Shown here piece after piece: positions 25,578 through 33,930 of a stretch of DNA of 64,000 bases. This DNA is from Glacieibacterium arshaanense (GTDB lineage Bacteria; Pseudomonadota; Alphaproteobacteria; Sphingomonadales; Sphingomonadaceae). Numbering within the stretch: position 1 is the first letter of the stretch; every line of letters starts with the position of its first letter. The notes under the pieces were generated by a model. That model was not told the origin of the DNA and searched no databases. It worked only from the letters and a program-made list of their open reading frames with translations. Made by a program: the position numbers and the translations under genes. The DNA is taken from contig NZ_SIHO01000002.1 in assembly GCF_004681125.1 (NCBI RefSeq), positions 970,563 to 1,034,562 on the forward strand, read 5' to 3'.

Positions 25578-26513
25578 TCACGTCTGGCTGGGGTCGCCGG
25601 TAAACACGATCGTCAGCCAGCGCTCGGGGCCAGGGTCACCGATGGCATCGCCGAGTTCGTGGCGGATGCGGTCGAATTCGGCGATGTCGCGGATAGGATG
25701 ACCCGGCGGCACGACGATGTAGATTTCGATGAAGCGGGCACGGCCGACCTTGGCGACATAGCTGGTGAAGCTGGCGAAACCGTAGCGGCCGACGGCTTCG
25801 GCGACGATCTCACGGACATCGGCGTCATAGGCGGGCGGGGTGATGCCGAAGATTTCGGCGAACGCCCGACGTGCGGCCAGCAGCGGAATCGGCAGCAGCA
25901 ACAGCGCCAGCACCGCGAGGATGGCCGGATCGACATAGGGTACGTAGCGTTCGTAGGCGGTGCCCTTCATCGCGCTCGCCGCGACGAACGCCACTAGCAG
26001 CGCCGAGGTGATCAGCCCCGACATCAGCCAGCTGTGTGCCTCCAGCCCGAGCAGTGCCGATTCAATGCGGGCATTGGCGCGGCGCTCGACAAGATACATC
26101 GCGAAGCACACGACCGCGACAACGGCGGCATAGATGACGGCCAAGCCGAATTCGATCTCGGTACCGCCTGCCAGCACGGCCATCACCGCGTTGAAGAACG
26201 CATAGCCATAGAGCAGCACCAGCACGCAGCTTTGCAGCCCGAGCACCAGGGGTTCGAAGTGCCAATAACCGAACTGGTAGCGGCGGTTGCCCTCGCTGAC
26301 CAACAGCTTGGCCACCGTCAAGGTGACCATGCCCATCACCGCATCGATGATCGAGAACATGCCGTCGAACAGGATCGACATCGACCCCGACAGCAAGCCG
26401 ATGACGATCCCCGACGCCGCGACCAGCGCGGTGAGCACGATCGACAACGTCAGCAGCCGCGTTTCCAGTCGGCTGCGCAGCCGCAAGGCGCGATGCGCGC
26501 GTGTTAAACTCAT
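25578..26513 (-). CDS. Cation diffusion facilitator family transporter
   Basis: A 311-residue CDF-type metal exporter. Six membrane segments run from about residue 15 to 205: LLTLSIVLTALVAASGIVIG, then the metal-binding SMSILFDGMFSIIDAVMGMV with D-x3-D-like acidic residues, then SALLGLEAHSWLMSGLI with the second motif (H-x3-D-type replaced by E-H). A cytoplasmic C-terminal ferredoxin-like domain of about 90 residues follows. It probably exports Zn2+, Co2+, Fe2+ or similar in exchange for protons. The start at 26513 begins MSLTRAHRAL; the longer frame up to 26627 merely translates the neighbouring repeat (ALPAGGPSL) and is not coding. Confidence 0.85.
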   Translation of the reverse strand: MSLTRAHRALRLRSRLETRLLTLSIVLTALVAASGIVIGLLSGSMSILFDGMFSIIDAVMGMVTLTVAKLLVSEGNRRYQFGYWHFEPLVLGLQSCVLVLLYGYAFFNAVMAVLAGGTEIEFGLAVIYAAVVAVVCFAMYLVERRANARIESALLGLEAHSWLMSGLITSALLVAFVAASAMKGTAYERYVPYVDPAILAVLALLLLPIPLLAARRAFAEIFGITPPAYDADVREIVAEAVGRYGFASFTSYVAKVGRARFIEIYIVVPPGHPIRDIAEFDRIRHELGDAIGDPGPERWLTIVFTGDPSQT

Positions 26514-26571
26514 TGTTGAATGCCCGGTTTGCCCACCGGCGCATTCAAGCGGAATGACGGGGTAAAGGGAA

Positions 26572-26666
26572 GGGCCTCCGGCAGGCAGGGCCTCAGGCCC
26601 TGCACCCATTGGATTTGCGCTCTTCAACCGGGTGCAGGGCCTTAGGCCCTGCCCGCCGGAGGCCCT
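26572..26666. repeat. Intergenic inverted repeat pair C
   Basis: Left arm 26572-26607 and right arm 26630-26666 are inverted copies 22 bases apart, with inner stems GCAGGGCCTCAGGCCCTGC and GCAGGGCCTTAGGCCCTGC. Unlike most copies, this pair sits between two genes on the same strand, upstream of the CDF gene and directly against the stop codon of ychF. Confidence 0.9.
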
Positions 26667-27766
26667 TAGACGTTGAACCTGAAGTTCAGAATGTCGCCGT
26701 CAGCCACGACATAGTCCTTGCCCTCCGACCGGAACTTGCCGTGTTCGCGAGCGCCGGCTTCGCCGTTGAAGGCGACATAGTCGTCATAGGCGATGGTTTC
26801 GGCGCGGATGAAGCCCTTTTCGAAATCGCTATGGATGACGCCGGCGGCGGCAGGCGCGTGCGTGCCCTTTTCGATCGTCCAGGCGCGGGTTTCCTTGGGG
26901 CCGGCGGTGAAATAGGTGATCAGGTGGAGCAGGTCGTAGCCGGCGCGGATGACGCGGGCGAGGCCGGTTTCGGTCAGCCCCAGTTCGGCGAGGAAGTCGG
27001 GGCGATCGGCCGCGTCCATCTGGGCTATTTCGGCTTCGATTGCAGCCGAGATGACGACGGCGCGCGCACCTTCGGCGGCGGCCTTGGCGAAGACCTTTTC
27101 AGAAAGCGCGTTGCCGGTCGAGGCGGAGGCCTCCTCGACGTTGCAGACATACAGCACCGGCTTGGCGGTGAGCAGTTGCGCCTGTGCGAAGATACGGGCT
27201 TCTTCCTCGTCCTTGGGCACCGTCAGCCGCGCCGGCTTGCCGTCGCGCAGCAACTCAAGCGCTTCGCCGAGCACGCGCGCAGCGACCTTGGCTTCCTTGT
27301 CGCCCTGCGTGGCTTTCTTGGCGAACGCAGGGACGCGCTTTTCGAGGCTTTCGAGGTCCGACAGCATCAACTCGGTCTCGACGGTTTCGGCGTCGGAGAC
27401 AGGGTCGATCTTGCCTTCGACATGCGTGACATCGTCATCGACGAAGCAACGCAGAACATGGACGATGGCGTCGGTTTCGCGGATGTTGCCGAGGAACTGG
27501 TTGCCCAGGCCTTCGCCCTTCGACGCGCCGCGCACCAGGCCGGCGATGTCGGTGAAACCGAGCTGGGTTTCGATGATCTTCTGCGACCCGGCAATCGCCG
27601 CAATCTTTTCCATGCGCGGATCGGGGACCGGCACGTTGCCGACATTGGGCTCGATCGTGCAGAACGGGTAGTTGGCGGCGGCCGCCGACGCGGTCTGCGT
27701 CAGCGCGTTGAACAGCGTCGATTTGCCGACATTGGGCAGCCCGACAATTCCGCAACGAAAACCCAT
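26666..27766 (-). CDS. ychF: Redox-regulated ATPase YchF (Obg-family)
   Basis: A 366-residue Obg-like P-loop protein that prefers ATP. G1 is GLPNVGKSTLFN, G2 lies in the ANYPFCTIEPN segment, G3 is FTDIAGLVRGASKGEGLGNQ, and G4 is the non-canonical form in PVLYVCNVEE. A coiled-coil region (about residues 130-200) and a C-terminal TGS domain (DLLHLITYFTAGPKETRAWT onward, with HSDFEKGFIRAE and NFRFNV at the end) complete the usual layout. YchF binds ribosomes and is involved in stress and antioxidant control. It is upstream of nothing on its own strand but the CDF gene, and downstream of pth, a linkage also seen elsewhere. Confidence 0.95.
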   Translation of the reverse strand: MGFRCGIVGLPNVGKSTLFNALTQTASAAAANYPFCTIEPNVGNVPVPDPRMEKIAAIAGSQKIIETQLGFTDIAGLVRGASKGEGLGNQFLGNIRETDAIVHVLRCFVDDDVTHVEGKIDPVSDAETVETELMLSDLESLEKRVPAFAKKATQGDKEAKVAARVLGEALELLRDGKPARLTVPKDEEEARIFAQAQLLTAKPVLYVCNVEEASASTGNALSEKVFAKAAAEGARAVVISAAIEAEIAQMDAADRPDFLAELGLTETGLARVIRAGYDLLHLITYFTAGPKETRAWTIEKGTHAPAAAGVIHSDFEKGFIRAETIAYDDYVAFNGEAGAREHGKFRSEGKDYVVADGDILNFRFNV

Positions 27767-27795
27767 ATTCAGTCCTTAGTCAGTGCCAGAGAAGC

Positions 27796-27854
27796 GCCTC
27801 CGGCAGGGCAGGCCAGCTCTTGTACAAATTGGCGCCCTGCACCCGATTGTTGGG
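27796..27854. repeat. Degenerate copy of the palindromic repeat (D)
   Basis: Between ychF and pth, GCCTCCGG-CAGGGCAGG, later CCCTGCACCC, and a remnant GGGGGCTCTT can be recognised. The inner stem no longer pairs well and the right arm is mostly lost. This looks like a decaying copy of the same family. Confidence 0.6.
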
Positions 27855-27859
27855 GGCTC

Positions 27860-28432
27860 TTACTCGTTTGTCAGGCGCAACGCGACGTCGTTGACGAAGC
27901 GCGCGTCGTCGCCCTTTACCAGCCATTCGGCTTCGGCGGCTACCGCGCCGAGCAGGTCGGCGAGGTCGTCATGTTCGGCCTTGGCGAAGTTGCCGAGCAC
28001 ATGGCCCGTCACGCGGTCCTTGTGCCCCGGATGACCGATCCCAAGCCGGACGCGGCGATAGTCGGGGCCGATGTGGCTGTCGATCGAACGGATACCGTTG
28101 TGGCCGGCGGCACCCCCGGCGAACTTCACCCGCACCTTGAACGGCGCGAGATCGAGCTCGTCGTAGAACACCGTTAAGGCTTCGGGGCCGAGCTTGTAGA
28201 ATCGCAGCGCCTCGCCGACCGAACGGCCGCTTTCGTTCATGAACGTTGCGGGCTTGAGCAGCAGCAGCTTTTCGCCGCCGATGCGCCCTTCGGCGGCCCA
28301 GCCCTGAAAGCGGATGCGCCACGGGTCGAACCGGTGCACTTCGGCGATCGTGTCGACCGCCATGAAGCCGATGTTGTGACGGTGCAACGCATAGGCAGCA
28401 CCCGGGTTGCCGAGACCGGCGAAGACAAGCAT
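27860..28432 (-). CDS. pth: Peptidyl-tRNA hydrolase
   Basis: A 190-residue Pth that releases tRNA from prematurely dropped peptidyl-tRNA. It starts VFAGLGNPGAAYALHRHNIG (catalytic His in HNIG and Asn in GNPG). It then has KPATFMNESGRSVGEALRFY and VFYDELDLAPFKVRVKFAGG, with AGHNGIRSIDSHIG completing the active site. The length is normal. It is directly downstream of rplY (30 bp gap) on the same strand, the common rplY-pth-ychF order. Confidence 0.95.
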   Translation of the reverse strand: MLVFAGLGNPGAAYALHRHNIGFMAVDTIAEVHRFDPWRIRFQGWAAEGRIGGEKLLLLKPATFMNESGRSVGEALRFYKLGPEALTVFYDELDLAPFKVRVKFAGGAAGHNGIRSIDSHIGPDYRRVRLGIGHPGHKDRVTGHVLGNFAKAEHDDLADLLGAVAAEAEWLVKGDDARFVNDVALRLTNE

Positions 28433-28462
28433 CGCTGATGGTCCCGGCGTTCCCGTGTCGCC

Positions 28463-29077
28463 TTAGGCGGCCGGTGCTTCCGCAGCGGCAGCTTCGTCGG
28501 TTTCGCTGCGCAGCGCCGACGGCGCGACGAGCGTGGCGATGGTGAAGTCGCGGTCGATCACCGGCTTGGCGCCTTCGGGCAGCGTCACGCTCGAAATGTG
28601 GATCGAATCGCCGACATCCTTGCCCGCGACGCTGACGTTGATCTGTTCGGGGATCGAATCCGCCGGGCAGATCAGTTCGACTTCGTGACGGACGACGTTG
28701 AGCACGGCGCCCTTCTTCATGCCGACCGACTTGTCTTCATCGATGAAGTGCACCGGCACCATGACGTGAATGACTGCGTTCGCCGCGAGGCGATAGAAGT
28801 CGACATGGATCGGGCGGTCGGTGACCGGGTGGAACTGGACGTCGCGCGGCAGGGTGCGCTCGACGGCGCCGCCGAGCTCGAGCTCGACGACCGAATTCAT
28901 GAAATGGCCGGTGTGCAGGTGCTTGACCAGCGCCTTTTCTTCGACGTGAATCGTCACCGGGGCCAGCTTGTTGCCGTAAATCACGGCGGGGACTCGACCA
29001 GTCAGACGAACAGCACGGGAGGCTCCCTTGCCAGCCCGTTCGCGCATCTCGGCCGAAAGCTTCAGCGTTTCGCTCAT
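28463..29077 (-). CDS. rplY: 50S ribosomal protein L25/general stress protein Ctc
   Basis: A 204-residue long-form L25 (CTC/TL5 type), which binds 5S rRNA. The N-terminal L25 domain (about residues 5-95) reads [20 protein letters not shown] followed by VPAVIYGNK, and ends with HFMNSVVEL and VDFYRL. The C-terminal beta-domain has [20 protein letters not shown] and [14 protein letters not shown]. An acidic Ala/Glu-rich tail is typical of alphaproteobacteria. The ATG at 29077 has GGAGAAAG upstream; the open frame beyond it is not coding. First gene of the rplY-pth-ychF series. Confidence 0.95.
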   Translation of the reverse strand: MSETLKLSAEMRERAGKGASRAVRLTGRVPAVIYGNKLAPVTIHVEEKALVKHLHTGHFMNSVVELELGGAVERTLPRDVQFHPVTDRPIHVDFYRLAANAVIHVMVPVHFIDEDKSVGMKKGAVLNVVRHEVELICPADSIPEQINVSVAGKDVGDSIHISSVTLPEGAKPVIDRDFTIATLVAPSALRSETDEAAAAEAPAA

Positions 29078-29306
29078 TGTGCTTTCTCCATAGCAAAAAC
29101 CCTGCGCGCCTCCAGGGATGCGGGCGCAGGAAGCGGGGGCTATAGGGGCAGCGGCCCGCCAAAGCAAGCAAGTTGCGTTTTCGCCTGCTATGCCAGTGGC
29201 CGCTGAAACGTCGGCTTGTCGCGATAGCAAAATCTTCTTTGTCATCCCTATTCAACAAGTAGGATATACAACCCTGACAACGCAACGCGACGTCAAGGAG
29301 GCTCAG

Positions 29307-29975
29307 GTGAACCCGACGACATTGATCATTCCAGGTCTCAACGGCTCGGGGCCCGATCACTGGCAGTCGGTGTGGGAACGTGAACGCGACGATTGCCGGC
29401 GTGTCGTGCAGGCGCATTGGAACGACCCGAAGCCTGACGCATGGTGCGCGCAGCTTGAAGACGCGGTTGCCGGCGTAACCGGACCTGTGGTTCTGGTCGC
29501 GCATAGCCTTGGTTGCGCCACCGTCGTGCACTGGGCGGCGCACACGACGCTGCGCAGCACGCGCATCGCGGCGCTGCTGGTCGCGCCTTGCGATGTTGAG
29601 CGGCCTGACGCGCCGCCGTCGGTGCAGCGCTTCGCACCGTTGCCGGCCATCGCGCTGCCGTTCGCATCGGTCGTCGTGGCGAGCCGCGATGATGTCTATG
29701 CCACGCCGGCGCGGTCGCGCTGCCTGGCCGACGGCTGGGGCAGCACCTTTGTCGATGCCGGTGCGCTCGGCCATATCAACGCCGCCTCCGCGCTTGGCAC
29801 CTGGGAGTTCGGGCAGGTGCTGCTCGATGAACTGCGCGCCCGGGTGCGCCATGACGGCGTGCGCCACCGCCGCGCCGCCGCTTTGCGTACTGCCAGCTTC
29901 GCGCCGTTCGGATCACCCTGCGCCGATGTCACGGCGCGGCCGGTGCCCGAGGTCAGGGAATCCGCTCGACCTTGA
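29307..29975 (+). CDS. RBBP9/YdeN family alpha/beta hydrolase
   Basis: A 222-residue small serine hydrolase. It begins TTLIIPGLNGSGPDHWQSVW, with the nucleophile in LVAHSLGCATVVHWA (S in HSLG), the acid probably in VASRDDVY and the histidine in GALGHINAASALG. These features match the RBBP9/YdeN family, often annotated as serine esterases with unknown physiological substrate. The GTG at 29307 is strongly supported by an AAGGAGG six bases before it; the open frame from 29118 is otherwise non-coding. The 3' end overlaps the convergent TraB-family gene by 23 bp. Confidence 0.88.
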   Translation: MNPTTLIIPGLNGSGPDHWQSVWERERDDCRRVVQAHWNDPKPDAWCAQLEDAVAGVTGPVVLVAHSLGCATVVHWAAHTTLRSTRIAALLVAPCDVERPDAPPSVQRFAPLPAIALPFASVVVASRDDVYATPARSRCLADGWGSTFVDAGALGHINAASALGTWEFGQVLLDELRARVRHDGVRHRRAAALRTASFAPFGSPCADVTARPVPEVRESARP

Positions 29976-30813
29976 TGCCCTTGGCCTCGAGCATGGTCTG
30001 GACGCTGTCGGGGCCAGCGAGATGCCCGGCGCCGACTGCCACGAAGATCTTGCCGGGCCGTTTCAGCACACCTTCGATCCACGTCGCCCAGCGTGCGTTG
30101 CGCTGCTGCACCAGCCGCGCCAGCAGTTCGGGCGTGGTGCGCAACTCCTTGTCGGCGTTGGCACCGATGGCGTCGGTGTTGCCTGCCAGCCAGTCGGCCA
30201 CCAACTTTTCGGCATCGGCGCGCGCTGTGCCGATGTCATCGAGCGTCGCGAGCAGCAGCTTACGCTGGTCGGCTTCGGTCAGTGTATCGAAATAGCCGAG
30301 CTGCTGCTCGATCGTCTCGAGCCCGACGATCGGCTTCTTCGTGGCGCGGGCGCGTTGCATCAACAGCGTGTCGGCGCCGCTTTCGGCATCGAAGCCCGCG
30401 GCATCGACAAGCCGGTCGCTTAGCGTAATCGCCGCCAGCCAGGTGCGCATGCGGTCGACCGCGGCAATCGGCAGCTTGGCCTCATTGATCGCCTTCAGCA
30501 GCGCGGCGCGGCGATCGGCGGGGACGCGGTCGGCGATCGGCGGCAGCCCCGACTGGATGCCCATCGTTTCGACGGCGCGCGCCACGACAAACGGGTCATC
30601 GGGAATATCGACCTCAACGACGAGCGTATCAGCCGCGTCAAAGGCTTCGAGGATGCGCGGTGTCTGCCAGACCGCGGTCACCGGCAATTCGTGGATCGTG
30701 CCGAACAGGATGACTTCGGTGTCGGCGTCATGGACGCGCCACATGCCGGGCTCAGCCTGGACGGGTGCCGTCAGCGCGGCGGCGAACAATAAAGCCAGAA
30801 ACTTCAAACGCAT
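29953..30813 (-). CDS. TraB/GumN family protein
   Basis: A 286-residue exported protein with a signal peptide (MRLKFLALLFAAALTAPVQA). The mature part has the TraB/GumN hallmarks: ILFGTIHELP at about residues 35-44, the central IVGLETIEQQLGYFDTL segment, and FVAVGAGHLAGPDSV near the C-terminus. The conserved Gly-His-Glu and Gly-His motifs suggest a metal-dependent hydrolase fold related to Tiki/EreA-type proteins. Cellular role unknown; some relatives lie in polysaccharide clusters, but none is seen here. Divergent from the GFA-family gene. Confidence 0.86.
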   Translation of the reverse strand: MRLKFLALLFAAALTAPVQAEPGMWRVHDADTEVILFGTIHELPVTAVWQTPRILEAFDAADTLVVEVDIPDDPFVVARAVETMGIQSGLPPIADRVPADRRAALLKAINEAKLPIAAVDRMRTWLAAITLSDRLVDAAGFDAESGADTLLMQRARATKKPIVGLETIEQQLGYFDTLTEADQRKLLLATLDDIGTARADAEKLVADWLAGNTDAIGANADKELRTTPELLARLVQQRNARWATWIEGVLKRPGKIFVAVGAGHLAGPDSVQTMLEAKGIKVERIP

Positions 30814-30913
30814 TGCGACCGCTTAGCAGTTGGTGTCGCCGCGTGCAAAAAGTGCTGCACGACCGCGTCCGGCCATGCTAGCGGTCGCTGGACAACATCT
30901 GGGGAGATGATCG

Positions 30914-31327
30914 ATGACCGACCATGTCGGCGGCTGCCTGTGCGGCAATATCCGTTTCAAACTGACCGGCGACCCGGCGATGACCGCGGTCTGCCATTGC
31001 CGCAATTGCCAGAAGACCGCCGGCTCGGCGTTCTCGGTGGTGGCGCTCGCCGCCGCCGGCGCGCTGGCGATCGAAGGCCAGCCCGAAACCTATCTCGATA
31101 CTGCCGACAGCGGTGGCAAGGTCGAGCGTTGCTTCTGCCCCAAATGCGGGTCGCCGATCATCTCGAAGACCGAAGGGCTGACGAAGCAGGGTATGGTTGC
31201 CATCAAGGCCGCCTCGTTCGATGATGTCAGCTGGCTGCAGCCGACGGTGCAGGTCTATTGCGACAGCGAGCAGCCGTGGATTTCGAACCTCGCCAACCTG
31301 CCGCGCGTCGCCAAGACGCCCGGCTGA
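30914..31327 (+). CDS. GFA family protein (glutathione-dependent formaldehyde-activating-like)
   Basis: A 137-residue zinc-binding protein of the GFA/CENP-V fold. The cysteines appear in the expected order: GGCLCGNIRF, VCHCRNCQKTAGSAFS and CFCPKCGSPIISK. The enzyme for which the family is named spontaneously condenses formaldehyde with glutathione, but most members, including short ones like this, are uncharacterised. The neighbouring alcohol dehydrogenase 40 bp downstream on the same strand would fit an aldehyde- or alcohol-related role, though this is only context. Confidence 0.9.
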   Translation: MTDHVGGCLCGNIRFKLTGDPAMTAVCHCRNCQKTAGSAFSVVALAAAGALAIEGQPETYLDTADSGGKVERCFCPKCGSPIISKTEGLTKQGMVAIKAASFDDVSWLQPTVQVYCDSEQPWISNLANLPRVAKTPG

Positions 31328-31367
31328 CCGCTGCATCACCTGAACACTGCTGCCGAAGGATTATAGA

Positions 31368-32489
31368 ATGACCGACATTACCGCCGCCGTCCTGCGCGAA
31401 TCGTTCAAGCCCTGGACCGTCGAAAAGGCCAAGCTCGAAGCGCCGCGCGCCGATGAGGTGCTGGTGCGCATCGTCGCCACCGGCATCTGCCATTCGGACA
31501 TGACGGTGCGCGACCAGTATCTGCCGACACCGCTGCCCGCCGTGCTCGGCCATGAAGGCGCCGGCGTTGTCGAAGCCGTCGGCGCCGATGTCACCCATGT
31601 CGCGGTCGGCGACCATGTCGTGCTGGCGCCGGCCTATTGCGGCGAATGCAGGCACTGCGCATCAGGCCAGCCGATGCGCTGCGTGCAGTTCGGGCTGCTC
31701 AACCTGATGGCGATGCGCGCCGACGGCAGCTCGCCGATCTGCGGCTGCGACGGCGAACGCGTCGGCGGCATGTTCTTCGGCCAGTCGTCATTCGCAACGC
31801 ATTCGGTCGCCAACAAGCGCTCGGTGGTCAAGATCCCCAACGACGTGCCGCTGGCGCTGATGGGGCCGCTCGGCTGCGGGCTGATGACCGGCTCGGGCAC
31901 CGTGCTCAATGCGTTGAAGCCCGGGCCGGGCAGCAGCTTCGTGGTCTTCGGCGCCGGCGCCGTCGGCCTCGCGGCACTGATGGCCGCCGTCGCCAGCGGC
32001 TGCACCACCGTCATCGCCGTCGATCTCCACGACAACCGGCTCAAGCTCGCCAAGGAACTCGGCGCGACGCATGTCGTCAACGCCGGCGCCGGCAACCCCG
32101 TCGAAGCCGTGCGCGCCATCCTGCCCGACGGCGTCGATTTCGCGGTCGATACCAGCGCGCTGCCGCCGGTCATCCGCCAGGCCGTCGAATGCCTCGGCAC
32201 CGGCGGCCGCTGCGCCTTTATCGGCGTGTCGAAGGCCGGCGCCGAAATCACCGTGCCGGTGAACGCGTTGATCAACAAGTCGATGGGCTATGTCGTCGAA
32301 GGCGACGCCGTCCCGCACCTGTTCATCCCCAAGCTCATCACGTTGTGGCGCCAGGGCAAGTTCCCGTTCGAAAAACTGGTGCGCTACTACCCGCTCGCCG
32401 ACATCAACCGCGCCGTCGCCGATTCCGAAAGCGGCGCGACGCTGAAGCCTATTCTGGTGATCGATCCGGAGTCGCCGCTGCTCAAGTAA
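31368..32489 (+). CDS. NAD(P)-dependent alcohol dehydrogenase, aryl-alcohol type
   Basis: A 373-residue zinc-dependent alcohol dehydrogenase. Catalytic zinc ligands are in ATGICHSDM (Cys) and LGHEGAGVV (His-Glu), with the third cysteine in GPLGCGLMTGSG. The structural zinc lobe is CGECRHCASGQPMRC. The nucleotide fold has VVFGAGAVGLAALMAAVASG and VIAVDLHDNRLKLAKELGAT. The SFATHSVANKRSVVKI and LINKSMGYVVEGDAVPHLFI segments resemble the benzyl/aryl-alcohol dehydrogenase branch. Likely follows the GFA gene in one transcript. A single palindromic repeat arm starts one base after its stop codon. Confidence 0.9.
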   Translation: MTDITAAVLRESFKPWTVEKAKLEAPRADEVLVRIVATGICHSDMTVRDQYLPTPLPAVLGHEGAGVVEAVGADVTHVAVGDHVVLAPAYCGECRHCASGQPMRCVQFGLLNLMAMRADGSSPICGCDGERVGGMFFGQSSFATHSVANKRSVVKIPNDVPLALMGPLGCGLMTGSGTVLNALKPGPGSSFVVFGAGAVGLAALMAAVASGCTTVIAVDLHDNRLKLAKELGATHVVNAGAGNPVEAVRAILPDGVDFAVDTSALPPVIRQAVECLGTGGRCAFIGVSKAGAEITVPVNALINKSMGYVVEGDAVPHLFIPKLITLWRQGKFPFEKLVRYYPLADINRAVADSESGATLKPILVIDPESPLLK

Positions 32490-32523
32490 GGGCCTCCGGC
32501 GGGCAGGCCTGAGGCCTGCACCC
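32490..32523. repeat. Single palindromic repeat arm (E), partner missing
   Basis: One left-type arm with inner stem GCAGGCCTGAGGCCTGC starts immediately after the alcohol dehydrogenase stop codon. No facing right arm is found in the next kilobases. It is followed by unrelated hairpins. Confidence 0.85.
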
Positions 32524-33073
32524 GGTTGTTTTCTGCTCCCCTCCCGGCACGGGAGGGGTCGGGGGTGGGAAATCCGCCCACGACGAATTTCCGGCCAGCG
32601 GTTATCCCCGCCCCGGTCCATCGTCCTTGGGTACTGACCCCCACCGCCACGGTGGGGATAATCCTCTTCCCGATGACGGCGTCCTTGGGAGGGTTGCTGG
32701 GTCATCGGGAAGAGGCAGGCTTTGTGACGCTGATCGGGATAGCCGGGTTGCGGAGGACGGGCGGTTTCTTACGCCGCTAGTACTGTTTCAGTACTGTATG
32801 TCAGCACTAGGCTTCGTACAGGGTAGAAAGTGTCCTCCTGGAAACACTTGGAGCTGAAGTTCCCGATCTAACAGAGCGCGGGGCTGAAAAGCGCGGCGGT
32901 GAGACGTCACGCCCGGGAACGCAAGTGGCGATCGTGAGCCCGGACAGGTTGGACGAGGAACTCCCATTCCCCGCCGCCTTGAGAGCATCACTAACCGATT
33001 CGGTTCGTAATGTCAAGTGAAATCGCGTTTCCGGCGTAAGTCTGCGCGCGCCGTCGCGGCGCGGGCGACGCGC
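32524..33073. other. Gene-poor stretch with several hairpins
   Basis: About 550 bp without a convincing gene. It contains perfect hairpins CCCCTCCCG/CGGGAGGGG (32538-32558), CCCCACCG/CGGTGGGG (32639-32657) and a 15-bp stem CCTCTTCCCGATGAC/GTCATCGGGAAGAGG (32663-32677 with 32701-32715). A 17-base inverted repeat AGTACTG-TTT-CAGTACT lies at 32779-32795. A plus-strand frame is open from 32811 to a stop at 33018-33020 with protein-like composition but no start codon near its beginning; it may be the tail of a lost gene. Confidence 0.6.
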
Positions 33074-33838
33074 TTACTCGACATAAATCCCGGCAACGCG
33101 CCACTGGTTGCCCTGCTGCGCCAGCGAGATCACTTCGGTGGCGCCGTGGTTGTTGGCGAAGCTGGTGCGGAAGCGCAGGGTGCGATAGCCGTTGGGCGGG
33201 GCGGGGGTGTCTTCGTCGCTCACCAGTTCGCGTGACTGCGCCGGGCCGAGGCGAGCGTGCACCTGCTCGGCGGCGGCCTGCCAGTTGGCGAGCGTGTTGA
33301 GCGCGCGGAACGAGTCGGCGGTCGCGGCCCAGCTTTCTTGCCACTTGCGGGCATCGACCAGCGTCAGCCAGTCGCGGGCGGCGCGGCTGACATCGCTTTC
33401 GGCGACGCGCGCCGTGGCGGCGGCGGGTGTGGTTGCGGCAGTCGCCGCAGCGGGCGGGGCTGCGGGTTCGGTCGACGACAGCGCGAGCGCGGCAATAAAC
33501 ATGGCGATCATGGCAAATCCTCCGATGGTCCAGGCGGCCCGGCGCGGCGAGTGCGCGGGGCCCGGGTCGAAGTTGTGGGCGCGGGCGGGCTGGCCGGCAT
33601 CCCCTGAAATCATGTCCCCAAGTAATTGGGGGGCGGGGGCCTCGGCGTCGCGCAGGATGCGCGCGGCGGCCTTGCTGCTCGATACCGAAAGCTTGCGCCG
33701 CGCATCGCGCAGCCGTTCGTTGATCGTATGCACCGACAGGCCGAGCTGGTTCGCCATCGACTTGGCATCATGCCCGCCGAGCAGCAGGCGCAACGCCTCC
33801 TTCTCCTTCGCCGTCAGCGCCTGATACCCCTCCGCCAT
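33074..33838 (-). CDS. Membrane-tethered LuxR-type HTH regulator with DUF4019 domain
   Basis: A 254-residue protein with a regulator-like layout. Residues 1-65 form a GerE/LuxR-type helix-turn-helix (LTAKEKEALRLLLGGHDAKS followed by MANQLGLSVHTINERLRDAR). A linker follows, then one membrane segment (WTIGGFAMIAMFIAALALSS, about 103-122). The rest is an exported DUF4019 domain with WLTLVDARKWQESWAATADS and the C-terminal WRVAGIYVE. The DNA-binding domain faces the cytosol and DUF4019 the periplasm, so it could convert an envelope signal directly into transcription, like ToxR-type proteins. The target genes are unknown. The ATG at 33838 has AGGAGGCAG upstream. Confidence 0.85.
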   Translation of the reverse strand: MAEGYQALTAKEKEALRLLLGGHDAKSMANQLGLSVHTINERLRDARRKLSVSSSKAAARILRDAEAPAPQLLGDMISGDAGQPARAHNFDPGPAHSPRRAAWTIGGFAMIAMFIAALALSSTEPAAPPAAATAATTPAAATARVAESDVSRAARDWLTLVDARKWQESWAATADSFRALNTLANWQAAAEQVHARLGPAQSRELVSDEDTPAPPNGYRTLRFRTSFANNHGATEVISLAQQGNQWRVAGIYVE

Positions 33839-33930
33839 CGCTGCCTCCTGATCGCCGCGGGGCAGAGGCTAGCGCGACCGGTGCGGTGTGGTCACCCCGA
33901 AAGATTTGTACCTCAGGCTGTGGCTATGCC

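Noticed and set aside
26514-26627. Upstream extension of the CDF transporter containing ALPAGGPSL
   Set aside because: The peptide is simply the translated palindromic repeat; the same type of peptide appears in other false frames next to repeat copies.
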